Shown in pieces: positions 8,787 through 16,927 of a stretch of 64,000 bases of DNA. The DNA lies in the NCBI GenBank assembly GCA_963674475.2, contig CAXXFQ010000033.1:434001-498000 (forward strand), in the 5' to 3' direction. Numbering within the stretch: the first letter of the stretch is position 1; each line of letters begins with the position of its first letter. The stretch is from CAXXFQ01 sp963674475. Its GTDB lineage: Bacteria > Planctomycetota > Planctomycetia > Pirellulales > Thermoguttaceae. The position numbers and the translations under genes are program-made. The notes under the pieces are model-generated. The model ran no database searches, was not told where the DNA came from, and worked only from the letters and a program-made list of their open reading frames with translations.

Positions 8787-10877
8787 CTATTTCTTCGAGT
8801 AACGGTCCAGAACCGGCTGCAACGCAAACGGTTCGGGGAACGATTTTTCTTGGGCCTCAAGCACCGTGCGGTAAAGGTCGATCGACCTCAGGATCTCTCG
8901 GCAGATCGATTTGTCCCCGATCACGCTGGGGTACCGCTTGAGAATGTTTTCCCAGGCAAGCAATCCGTTATCCAACTGTTTTTCCGCTTCGGCATATTTC
9001 TTTTCGGCTGCCAGACGCTTCGCCGCGGCAAAGGCCGTCTTTGCGTTCTTGGCTGCTTGGCTGTGCTCGACTTGGATCCAAACAAAGGTACGTAAGCGGA
9101 AACGCTCGGGGAAGGGGATTCCCAACTTTTCGAACGTTTCGGCATATTGGCGAATCGTGTCGAGAACCCGATTCCCCGTATTGGGGTCGGACATTTGCAT
9201 TAAACTTGGATTTTCTGCAATAATGAGTAGCCAAAAATGGATTGCCTTTTCATACAATTCTTGCGCTGCCAGGAACTTGCCATTCTGAAATTCTTTCTTC
9301 GCTTTGGCGAGCGCGCGTGACAATCGGGGCATCTTATCGTTTTCGCTAACGAGGTAGCCGACATAAGGGGCCATAGGAAAGTTGGTCGGGTAGAGCTCGT
9401 CTCGCTGTTCAAGCGTTTTTGAGTATTGAATGAGCAGGTGGTTGATATCGTCTTGGGTTGCCTTGTTGATTCGATTGCCCGAAGATTCCGTGGAAAACAT
9501 TTCAGGGAATCGAGCCAAGACCTGAGCCCAGGCCTTGGTGGCGGCGACATAACCTTGGTAGGCGGCAGTCAGATTTGCTTTTTGAAAAGCTTCATCCGCT
9601 TCGTGTACCAGTTTCCTCGCTGTCAGCATCAAGTCGGTTTGTTCTACCTTGGCGCGAAGGTCCCAATAAGGGTAATTGACGATTCCTCGATCAGTTTTGA
9701 TTTGCCGAATCAGACCGTCGAGATTTTTGATCTTTTCCAGTATTTCGTTGGCTTTGGCTCGGTTGGGGCCCGTTGCTTGGCGAGCAATTTCAGCAGGCGA
9801 GACAAAGGTAAGCTGTTTCGACTCGTACGCCAGTTCTATTTGTTTTGGCGTTCGCAAGAGTTCGGGGACGGCCAAAGCTTCTTGGTGTTTTTTCGGCAAT
9901 TGGTCCGTCTTTTGACGTATCAATTTTTCGCGCGCGCCGTCGGACAGTTTATCGAGCTCTTTAAGAAGGTTTTCGCCCTCTTTTCGAAGCTGCTCGATTT
10001 TCCCAAGTTGAATCCAAAGTCCTTGGGACGTCGGGATATCTTGTTTTCCGAATTCTTCCCATTCCTGGGACGCTTTGTTCCAGGCTTTTTTCGCCTTTTC
10101 GCCGAACGAACCTTCCTCCTGAATCGCTTCGCCGTACTGCATTTGGCACATCGGCGGCTCGGAGTAAAACAACAACGGGCTGGTCCCGATGCGAAAGGCG
10201 CGGCGAGTGTTGACCATGTCGTGGGCCGTCAAATACCACTCTTTTCCCACAAGCCAATTATCCCGTTCGCTTTTCGGGCGAGAGCCGTGGTAGTCGTCGT
10301 CGGCAATGAACAGGCGACGATACTGTTTTTTCTCGTCGGCTCGTCCGATCTTTTGCGCAGTGACCCAGCCCATGTTTCGGGCGAGAACCGGCTCATTTTC
10401 GTTGTACTGCATTCCCTTTTTGAGGAATTCCAATCCCTTGATTACCCATCGATAGCGGTCGTGATAGTCGTCGAACTCGACCGAACAGTTGTAGGCCAGA
10501 TTCCAGGCTTGGTGTTCCCAGACGTTCAAGAAGTTAGGCTGAATCTTCGTGATCTGATTCAAGGTGGCCGAAAGGTTCGACCAGTCTTTGGTCTTTTTGT
10601 ACTCGATCGCCTTAAGACCCAGCAAATGGGCCGCGACGCCACGAAAACCGAACATCGCCAACTTGAGCGCTTCGCTGGTGGGATCGACCTGACCGATTTG
10701 GGCCTGATCGAGGTTCTCCTTCGTTCGCATTTGCGCCAAGACGCCGCCGGGCGAACCCTCGTCGCCGACACCGACCTGCCCGGTCGACGGGTGTCCTAGA
10801 TAATACAGGGTCATCAACAGTCCGAAGATGATGACGAGGTAGACGATTTTTCGAGTAAATCGTTGTTGTTGATGCAT
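8787..10877 (-). CDS. Large planctomycete membrane-anchored protein of an ABC-2 export locus (696 aa)
   Basis: The protein has an N-terminal membrane anchor (about residues 9-28, RKIVYLVIIFGLLMTLYYLG) and a long, mainly helical, soluble remainder, probably outside the cytoplasm. It contains LGLKAIEYKKTKDWSNLSAT and TPSEALKLAMFGFRG-like patterns and TPR-like repeats near the middle and end. Its start codon overlaps the stop of the ABC permease gene (TAATG), so it is translationally coupled to it and likely works with that transporter. I know of no assigned function. Earlier planctomycete annotations of proteins of this kind gave misleading names, so none is used here. Confidence 0.75.
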   Translation of the reverse strand: MHQQQRFTRKIVYLVIIFGLLMTLYYLGHPSTGQVGVGDEGSPGGVLAQMRTKENLDQAQIGQVDPTSEALKLAMFGFRGVAAHLLGLKAIEYKKTKDWSNLSATLNQITKIQPNFLNVWEHQAWNLAYNCSVEFDDYHDRYRWVIKGLEFLKKGMQYNENEPVLARNMGWVTAQKIGRADEKKQYRRLFIADDDYHGSRPKSERDNWLVGKEWYLTAHDMVNTRRAFRIGTSPLLFYSEPPMCQMQYGEAIQEEGSFGEKAKKAWNKASQEWEEFGKQDIPTSQGLWIQLGKIEQLRKEGENLLKELDKLSDGAREKLIRQKTDQLPKKHQEALAVPELLRTPKQIELAYESKQLTFVSPAEIARQATGPNRAKANEILEKIKNLDGLIRQIKTDRGIVNYPYWDLRAKVEQTDLMLTARKLVHEADEAFQKANLTAAYQGYVAATKAWAQVLARFPEMFSTESSGNRINKATQDDINHLLIQYSKTLEQRDELYPTNFPMAPYVGYLVSENDKMPRLSRALAKAKKEFQNGKFLAAQELYEKAIHFWLLIIAENPSLMQMSDPNTGNRVLDTIRQYAETFEKLGIPFPERFRLRTFVWIQVEHSQAAKNAKTAFAAAKRLAAEKKYAEAEKQLDNGLLAWENILKRYPSVIGDKSICREILRSIDLYRTVLEAQEKSFPEPFALQPVLDRYSKK

Positions 10878-12766
10878 TATTTGGCCACCTCACGCGATTT
10901 CAAGAAGAAGTATCCCATCACAAACAAGACCACCACAAAAGAGAGCGTGGTCAACCCGCGCTCGGTGATCCAGTTGCCGGAAATATTGAAGCCGTAAGCG
11001 ACATAATCCGACGCACTGAACTGGCGAAGGTCCGGCAGGACATGGGACATGGCACGCAGGAAAAACATGAGAATTCCGTCAGCCGTTTTGGCCACCGTGG
11101 TACGGAACCCTTCTTCCATTTCGGTCACGACGTTTTGCTGCGTCAGAATTCGAATGAACGACTCGACCGGTCCGCCACCCCAGGTTTGACCGGTGGCCAG
11201 GTCGATTACGAACGAGCGGGACAACCCCATTACCAAAAAACCGAGCGTTGCGATTCCGGCTACCGGGCCACTCAGAAAGGTGCTGAACATGACGCCGAAG
11301 CCGACGACCAGGACCATTTGCATCCAGAGTCCAAAATAGCCCTTGATAAAGTTGGGCGTAAATGGCGCGTCTTTCGCTTTTAGATAAAGGTCCGCTTGAG
11401 CGACCCCGAAAAACTGGGCGGTGTCGAGGCACTGGAGCCAAATCTCGACCGTCCCGTTGTCGGAAAGGTCGTCGAATAGATCGAATTCCGGCCGGTTGGC
11501 CGTTTGAGGTTCGGCTTCCTCTCGAACCATTTTGCTCTCGCCGTTTTCGGTTTTTTTATTTCGTAAATAGAAAACGTTTACCGGCGTGATTTTTCGCGGG
11601 ACTATTTGCGTGTCGGTGACGAACTCTTTGGAAATAAAGACGGGACGTTCGACGGTGAGACCGGTTTTTGGATTTCGGACCAATAAGTTTCCGGCAACCC
11701 CGGTTTCAATGTCCCCTTTGTGGGTCCGAAAGATGCCGAGTGTCATTTCGACCGGAAGCTGTTTGGGGAAGTTTTGCGGAGTCACCCCGTCAAAGGTCCA
11801 AACGGCGGCCGCCAGTGAATCGCCTTCGATATAACTTCGATAGGTCCACTCGTCACCGACGTTGACCCCTTTTTCCTTCTCGTTTCGCTCGCGATCGTAG
11901 AAACGAAGTTTTCCATAGACGGGAACCCGGGCAATGAGCATCCCCTCGGGAGAACCGATTTTGTAGTCGGACGCCTTTTTCCCGTCTCCTCCGACGCGAA
12001 TTAACGGATGCCAGTGGTCTTTATTGACCTCGAGTCGTCCTTTTCCGGCGGCATCGACAATCAGATCGTGACGGTGACGCGAGTTCTGGGTGCTTTTCCC
12101 CTTCACGGGGGCCGCTCCGGCCGCATCCGGCTCCGCGTCGGCGAGAACTTCCAGTGTGGCGACGTCCACCTCGTGGGTATGAATCAAGCCACGTGTCACG
12201 AACAGGTAGCATACCAGTCCCATGGCAACCAGGAAAATCGTTCCGATTGCAGAGAAGCCCAAAATGCGTCCCAAGACGATCTCACTGGCGCGAACCGGCT
12301 TGGTTACGACCGTATGGAGCGTCTTGTTTTTCAGGTCGGTCGGCAGACTGAAAACACTGAGGAACAAAACCAATAGCAAGACCAAAAAGTTGGTCGCCGT
12401 CATCACGAACGTAATATACAAGCGCAACGGATGGTCGTTTCCCGGATCGAGAAACCAACCGGCGAACGAGATCATCAAAATGAAGACGGCAAAAACGATC
12501 ACGATACGCCGTCGGAACGCGTCTTTGATCGAAAGCCACGTCAGAGCGAAAATTCGCCGCGGCGACATCAGCAAAAGATCGACGAAGCCGGTGCCGATCG
12601 CGCGGAAAAAGTGACGCATTCCCCGAGCCGGACCGAGTCGGACGATGCCGGAAACCAATCCGGTAAAGGCGACGAGGATCAACAGAACCCCGAGCACTCC
12701 GCCGAAAATGGCCAACGCCGGCCAGAACCATTCGGAAAAGGAAAGAATCTGAGTTTCGACAACCAT
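10877..12766 (-). CDS. ABC-2 type transporter permease with large extracytoplasmic insert (629 aa)
   Basis: Hydrophobic segments are clustered near the N-terminus (about residues 12-40, 95-112, 120-140, 165-190) and the C-terminus (about 480-560 and 605-625). Between them is a soluble insert of about 270 residues. This is the ABC-2 (NatB/Gld-like) permease arrangement with an unusually large periplasmic domain. It lies four bases after the ATPase gene and overlaps the next gene by one base. The three genes form a tight operon encoding an export ATPase, a permease and an accessory membrane protein. The cargo is unknown; Gld-type transporters are linked to surface or motility functions, which is only an analogy. 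Confidence 0.85.
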   Translation of the reverse strand: MVVETQILSFSEWFWPALAIFGGVLGVLLILVAFTGLVSGIVRLGPARGMRHFFRAIGTGFVDLLLMSPRRIFALTWLSIKDAFRRRIVIVFAVFILMISFAGWFLDPGNDHPLRLYITFVMTATNFLVLLLVLFLSVFSLPTDLKNKTLHTVVTKPVRASEIVLGRILGFSAIGTIFLVAMGLVCYLFVTRGLIHTHEVDVATLEVLADAEPDAAGAAPVKGKSTQNSRHRHDLIVDAAGKGRLEVNKDHWHPLIRVGGDGKKASDYKIGSPEGMLIARVPVYGKLRFYDRERNEKEKGVNVGDEWTYRSYIEGDSLAAAVWTFDGVTPQNFPKQLPVEMTLGIFRTHKGDIETGVAGNLLVRNPKTGLTVERPVFISKEFVTDTQIVPRKITPVNVFYLRNKKTENGESKMVREEAEPQTANRPEFDLFDDLSDNGTVEIWLQCLDTAQFFGVAQADLYLKAKDAPFTPNFIKGYFGLWMQMVLVVGFGVMFSTFLSGPVAGIATLGFLVMGLSRSFVIDLATGQTWGGGPVESFIRILTQQNVVTEMEEGFRTTVAKTADGILMFFLRAMSHVLPDLRQFSASDYVAYGFNISGNWITERGLTTLSFVVVLFVMGYFFLKSREVAK

Positions 12767-12769
12767 GGC

Positions 12770-13660
12770 TTATTCGTTCCGACCTCCTCGAACGCGACGT
12801 CCCGGATGCGCTTGGCTCTCTTGAATGATATCGAGGAACAACCGTTCGAGGGTCGTCGTCGGATTGCCCATCGACAAGGTTTCCCCACCGTCTTGCTCGA
12901 TGAGCTTTTGGATCTGCTCTTGCGCCGCCGGGCTGAGCCCTTTGGCGTGAATTTCGGTCACGTCACCGATCTTCAGCAGCTCGTCGACGCGGCCGAGTTC
13001 CTTGAGCTCTCCTTCGTAAAGAATGGCGATCCGGTCGCAGACGTCTTGCACGTCGTCCAACTGGTGGCTGCACATCACGACCGTTTTGCCCTGATCGCGA
13101 AGTTCGAGGATCATCCGCTTCATGTCGCGGGTCCCCAACGGGTCCAACCCCGTGGTCGGCTCGTCCAGAACGATCAGTTCCGGGTCGTTGATCAGCGCTT
13201 GGGCCAGGCCGATTCGTCGTGTCATCCCTTTGGAATATTCGCGAAGCTGGCGTCGCTTGGCCGCGGTCAACCCGACCAGTTCGATTAGCTCGCTGGTCCG
13301 TTGGCGTCTGACTTTTCGCGACATTTTAAACAGCCGCCCATAGAAATCGAGCGTTTCTTCGGCCGTCAAAAACTTGTACAGATACGACTCTTCCGGAAGA
13401 TATCCGATCCGTTCGTTTTTGACCGTGTCGGTCGCTTCCTTGTCGAAAACCAGCACTTCCCCACTGGTGGGGAAAAGCAGTCCCAGCAAGAGCTTGATCG
13501 TTGTTGTTTTGCCCGAGCCGTTCGGGCCCAAGAGCCCAAATACCTCTCCGCGACGCACTTCCAGGTCCAATGCCTTCAGCGCTCGAACTTTTTGTCGACC
13601 CCAAAAGTCACGATAGACTTTCGTCAGATTTCTCGTTTCGATAATCACGTCGTTCGGCAT
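12770..13660 (-). CDS. ABC transporter ATP-binding protein
   Basis: This 296-residue nucleotide-binding subunit has Walker A GPNGSGKT at about residues 45-52, a degenerate signature YSKGMTRR in place of LSGGQ, Walker B ELIVLDEPTTGLDPLG, and the switch histidine in VVMCSHQLDD. A C-terminal extension of about 80 residues includes ITEIHAKGL-like sequence. The family energises ABC-2 permeases. It is the first gene of the three-gene operon; the permease start follows its stop by three bases. Confidence 0.93.
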   Translation of the reverse strand: MPNDVIIETRNLTKVYRDFWGRQKVRALKALDLEVRRGEVFGLLGPNGSGKTTTIKLLLGLLFPTSGEVLVFDKEATDTVKNERIGYLPEESYLYKFLTAEETLDFYGRLFKMSRKVRRQRTSELIELVGLTAAKRRQLREYSKGMTRRIGLAQALINDPELIVLDEPTTGLDPLGTRDMKRMILELRDQGKTVVMCSHQLDDVQDVCDRIAILYEGELKELGRVDELLKIGDVTEIHAKGLSPAAQEQIQKLIEQDGGETLSMGNPTTTLERLFLDIIQESQAHPGRRVRGGRNE

Positions 13661-14046
13661 GAAGCAGCCTCAATCTATTCTCAGTGACGATATAAAGTCG
13701 GATAATACGTGTTACGGTTCTCCCCTCGCGCCGGTTCGCGAGAAGGGAGGTCTTTTTTGATTTTTTTCTTTTTTTCGCCTACGAAAAAGTCATTTTCTCT
13801 TGAGCGGCGGTAGGCGACGATTGGCCCGAACCCCACCAAAGCTCGAAAAACGCCCGTTTTCAGTCGCGAAAACGACGGAACACCCCTGTTTTTCACTGCT
13901 TAAGGGCTTGGCCCCTTTATCAAAGGCCCCCTTTGCCAAAGTGGCCGTCCGATTTCTATAATTCAATCTTCTAATTTAGCCTATCGTTGGCAAGAGTGTA
14001 ACTACTCCCTTTCGGGTTCTTTAGTTCAAGATTCGGATACCCAAGC
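13661..14046. other. Divergent promoter region between the ABC operon and folC
   Basis: This 386-base region lies between divergent genes, contains long T/A-rich runs, and holds no open frame with family similarity. It must contain promoters in both directions, but I cannot place them confidently. Confidence 0.4.
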
Positions 14047-15487
14047 ATGCCAGGCCGTAAAGTCGGTGATACCGTTAGAAGCTTCCGGGATCGGAGCGAG
14101 GTTGAGCGATTTCTCCTCGGTCGGGTGAACTATGAACAGCTCTCCGGGGTTCCGTATCACGAAAGGTCGTTCAAGCTTGGGCGGATGGGCCGTTTACTGG
14201 ACCTTCTGGGCAATCCGGAACAACGGCTTTCGGTGGTTCACATCGCCGGGACCAAAGGGAAAGGGTCGGTTTCGACGATGGTCGCCTCGATCGCGACGGC
14301 CGCAGGCTACCGGACCGGGCTATTCAGTTCACCCCATTTCGAGCGGATCGAAGAACGCTGGACTGTCGACGGCGCGATGCCCGACGAAGCCGAACTGATC
14401 GCTTTGGGCGAAACCGTTCGTCCGGCGGTCGAGCGGATCGACCGGGAATTTCCCGACGATCGGCCGACCTATTTTGAAATCGTCACGGCGTTCGCGCTGC
14501 TTCACTTCGAACGAAAGGCCGTCGATCTGGCCGTATTGGAAGTCGGGCTCGGCGGACGGCTCGATTCGACCAACGTCTGTCGGCCGCTGGTCTCGGTCAT
14601 CACCTCGATCAGTCTCGACCATATGGACCAACTGGGCCGAACCTTGGCGGCGATCGCCCGTGAAAAGGCCGGTATTATCAAACCGGGCGTCCCGGTCATA
14701 AGCGGCGAGGTCGGTATCGCCGAGGCAGGGGAAGCCGATTCGCCCCGTGACACATCAAGCCGCGACACGTCGGCCCGTGACGTCATCCGCGAGGTCTGTC
14801 GGGAACAAGAGGTGGAGCTCTGGGAGCGGGATCGTGATTTTTCGGTTTCCCGTCATCCGCTGGACCCCGACACCGATTGGCCCGGTGAGGTGATCGACTA
14901 TCGATCGAGCGCCGGGGTCTCCCGCGAGGCCGTTGGGGTGGCGATGTCGGGCGCCCATCAAGCGGCCAACGCGGCAGTCGCCCTGGCGGTGATCGAGCGG
15001 CTGACCGGGCAAGGGTACCGGTTTGACGAGTCGGCCGTCCGTCGTGGTCTGGCGTCGGCCGTTTGTCGGGGGCGGGTCCAGTTTTGCGGCAGGCGACCTC
15101 GGGTCGTTTTCGACACGGCCCACAATCGGGCATCGGCCGAGGCGCTGGTTCAGACCTTGGAGGAGCGGTTTCCACGTGGCGCCGGATGCCGTCGACTCTT
15201 GTTTGCCATTAGCGGCGACAAGGACCTGCGCGGAACGCTTGCCCCCGTTGCTGGCCTATTTCGACAGAGTGGTTTTTACCCGGTTTTCAAACAACCCGCG
15301 TGGTGCCGATCCGAACGATCTTCTCGAATTGGGGCAAGAACTTTCGGGAAAAACGGCCCAAGTGATTTCGGACCCGAAAGAGGCCTGGCAAACCGTCCTC
15401 GCGGCGGCCGGGCCGGACGATCTTCTGGCCGTGGTCGGGTCGTTCTATCTGGTCGGCGAACTGGGGCTGGAAAATTCGTTAAAATAG
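14047..15487 (+). CDS. folC: Bifunctional folylpolyglutamate synthase/dihydrofolate synthase, interrupted by a +1 frameshift
   Basis: The N-terminal ~400 residues match FolC/Mur-ligase enzymes: P-loop HIAGTKGKGSVSTM, GLFSSPHF, LEVGLGGRLDSTN, SISLDHMDQLG, EKAGIIKPGVP and FDTAHNRASAEAL. FolC adds glutamate to dihydropteroate and folates. After ISGDKDLRGTLAP the frame is lost. The expected C-terminus (LLAYFDRVVFTRFSNNPRG through LAVVGSFYLVGELG) is encoded one base further on, ending at 15487. Removing one C from the CCCCC at 15242-15246 gives a seamless 479-residue protein (GTLAPLLAYFDR). It could be a sequencing or assembly error, a recent mutation, or programmed +1 frameshifting. The 3' end overlaps the convergent gene by 43 bases. 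Confidence 0.9.
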
Positions 15488-16341
15488 CCGTCCAAAAGGG
15501 CCTGCGCCTTATCGGCCGTCGCCCAGATCCGCTTCTCCCAAGCGCGACTCCGATCCAAGAGGACAGACGTTTTGGGAGGGGCCGGCGTCCGATCGCCGAC
15601 CATACTGGCCAAAATCGCCAGGGCAATCTTTTGATTCACCCGGCCCTCGGTTGCTTGGCCGCTCAAATCACGCTCGAAGGCCGCACGGAGCGAGACCTCC
15701 AAGAGGGGCCAGGACGACCGGCCGGTCGCCGGTGAAGCGGGGTCTCGGGCGCGGAGATCTTTGGCGAATTCGCAGGCACGTTGCGGATTGGTCGTGTAAT
15801 CGCTAAGATGCCGGGGGTCGCCCAGGTAGCCGATCAGCATATCGGTCCACCGTTCGGCCCGACGGCAGAGGTCCAAGAGCCGTTGGGCCTCGTCAACGGC
15901 AATGGAGGGGGTGGCCGGAATCGACCGGTTTTCCGGAATCGACGGGTGCGAGTCCGACTGCCCGCTTTCGATCAACCGTTTGAGCATCTGGTTGCGTGGC
16001 CGCAGATGGCGGCCCAAGACCTCGCGTGCCAGGGGTTCGGTCGGGGGATTTTCGGGATGCTTGCGATCGTGGAGACAGAGCAGCGCGGCAAACGTTCTCG
16101 CGAGAACCTCGCCGGTGATGATCTCTTCGAAGGCGATTCGAACGGTCGGCCAATCCGGTTTTTCGTGAGCATCGTCGGCGAAGAAGGAGTCCAAGAGGGC
16201 AAGCCATTTATGGATACGGTAGAGCGAAGCGGCACGGTACTGCTTTAATCCTTCGGCAGCGATAGGTGTCGAATCGGCAATCAGAGAAGGGCCGTGATTG
16301 CAAACGACAGCAGCCATTTCGAGAAGTTCACCCGCGTGCAT
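15445..16341 (-). CDS. Hypothetical protein (298 aa)
   Basis: This soluble, mostly alpha-helical protein is rich in Arg/Leu/Ala, with no signal peptide, membrane helix or known catalytic motif that I can recognise. Recurrent helical segments such as RIHKWLALLDSFFADDAHE and LVDEAQRLLDLCRR-like stretches are visible. The start at 16341 (MHAGELLEMAAV) is the first ATG; a second lies eight codons in. It converges with folC and overlaps its last 43 bases. It is probably real because its codon use resembles its neighbours and the frame is long, but it has no assignable function. Confidence 0.65.
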   Translation of the reverse strand: MHAGELLEMAAVVCNHGPSLIADSTPIAAEGLKQYRAASLYRIHKWLALLDSFFADDAHEKPDWPTVRIAFEEIITGEVLARTFAALLCLHDRKHPENPPTEPLAREVLGRHLRPRNQMLKRLIESGQSDSHPSIPENRSIPATPSIAVDEAQRLLDLCRRAERWTDMLIGYLGDPRHLSDYTTNPQRACEFAKDLRARDPASPATGRSSWPLLEVSLRAAFERDLSGQATEGRVNQKIALAILASMVGDRTPAPPKTSVLLDRSRAWEKRIWATADKAQALLDGYFNEFSSPSSPTR

Positions 16342-16927
16342 CGATATTACGCCTCGTCAGAGTTGGAATTTTTTGAAACGGCCTCTAGAAAAATCGAAAA
16401 AAACTTTTTCAGTTACCGGCTAGAAATTGGTATTTTTTGGTAGAGCGGGTCGTGTTTCCACAAAAGAAAGACAAGACAGAAAAAGGGTCGAACCGGCCGT
16501 CGGAGGAGCATTTTCTAAAAGGGTTTTATACCGATTCCCGCTCGACACGACGCTTTGCCGCGTAGTTTCACAGTTGGAATTGGATCAAGTCCGTTCGACG
16601 CGTTGGTCGGATCGAAAAAAGTTGCTTGCGTGACCCGATGGTTTCGTCTTGCGGCCCTTCCAGAAAGTTGCTTGCTCGCTCGTATAAAAACCCCTCCGAC
16701 GGCTTCGGCTCTTAGGAGGATCGGGAGAAGGTTATCGCAAAGCGGGTGCCAAAACCGAAAATAGACCCCCCGGCATGATTGCTTGAGGGCCATAACCTCT
16801 TTCGTCGAAGGAGGTTAGTCTTTTAACCCGATTTGGGGTAGAATACTCAAAGAGGGTGAGCATGTTGACCGAACGCAACCCAGTGCCTCGCTCGGGTGAG
16901 GTAAGAACGAAACGGATGGAATGAAAA
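16342..16927. other. Divergent intergenic region before the helicase gene
   Basis: This 586-base region contains no gene I can support; several short frames exist in all directions without family similarity. It presumably holds promoters for the hypothetical gene and for the helicase-nuclease. Confidence 0.4.

Noticed and set aside
15253..15735. Out-of-frame continuation of folC up to 15735
   Set aside because: The sequence after the frameshift in that frame is Arg/Gly-rich without similarity; the true C-terminus is in the next frame and ends at 15487.
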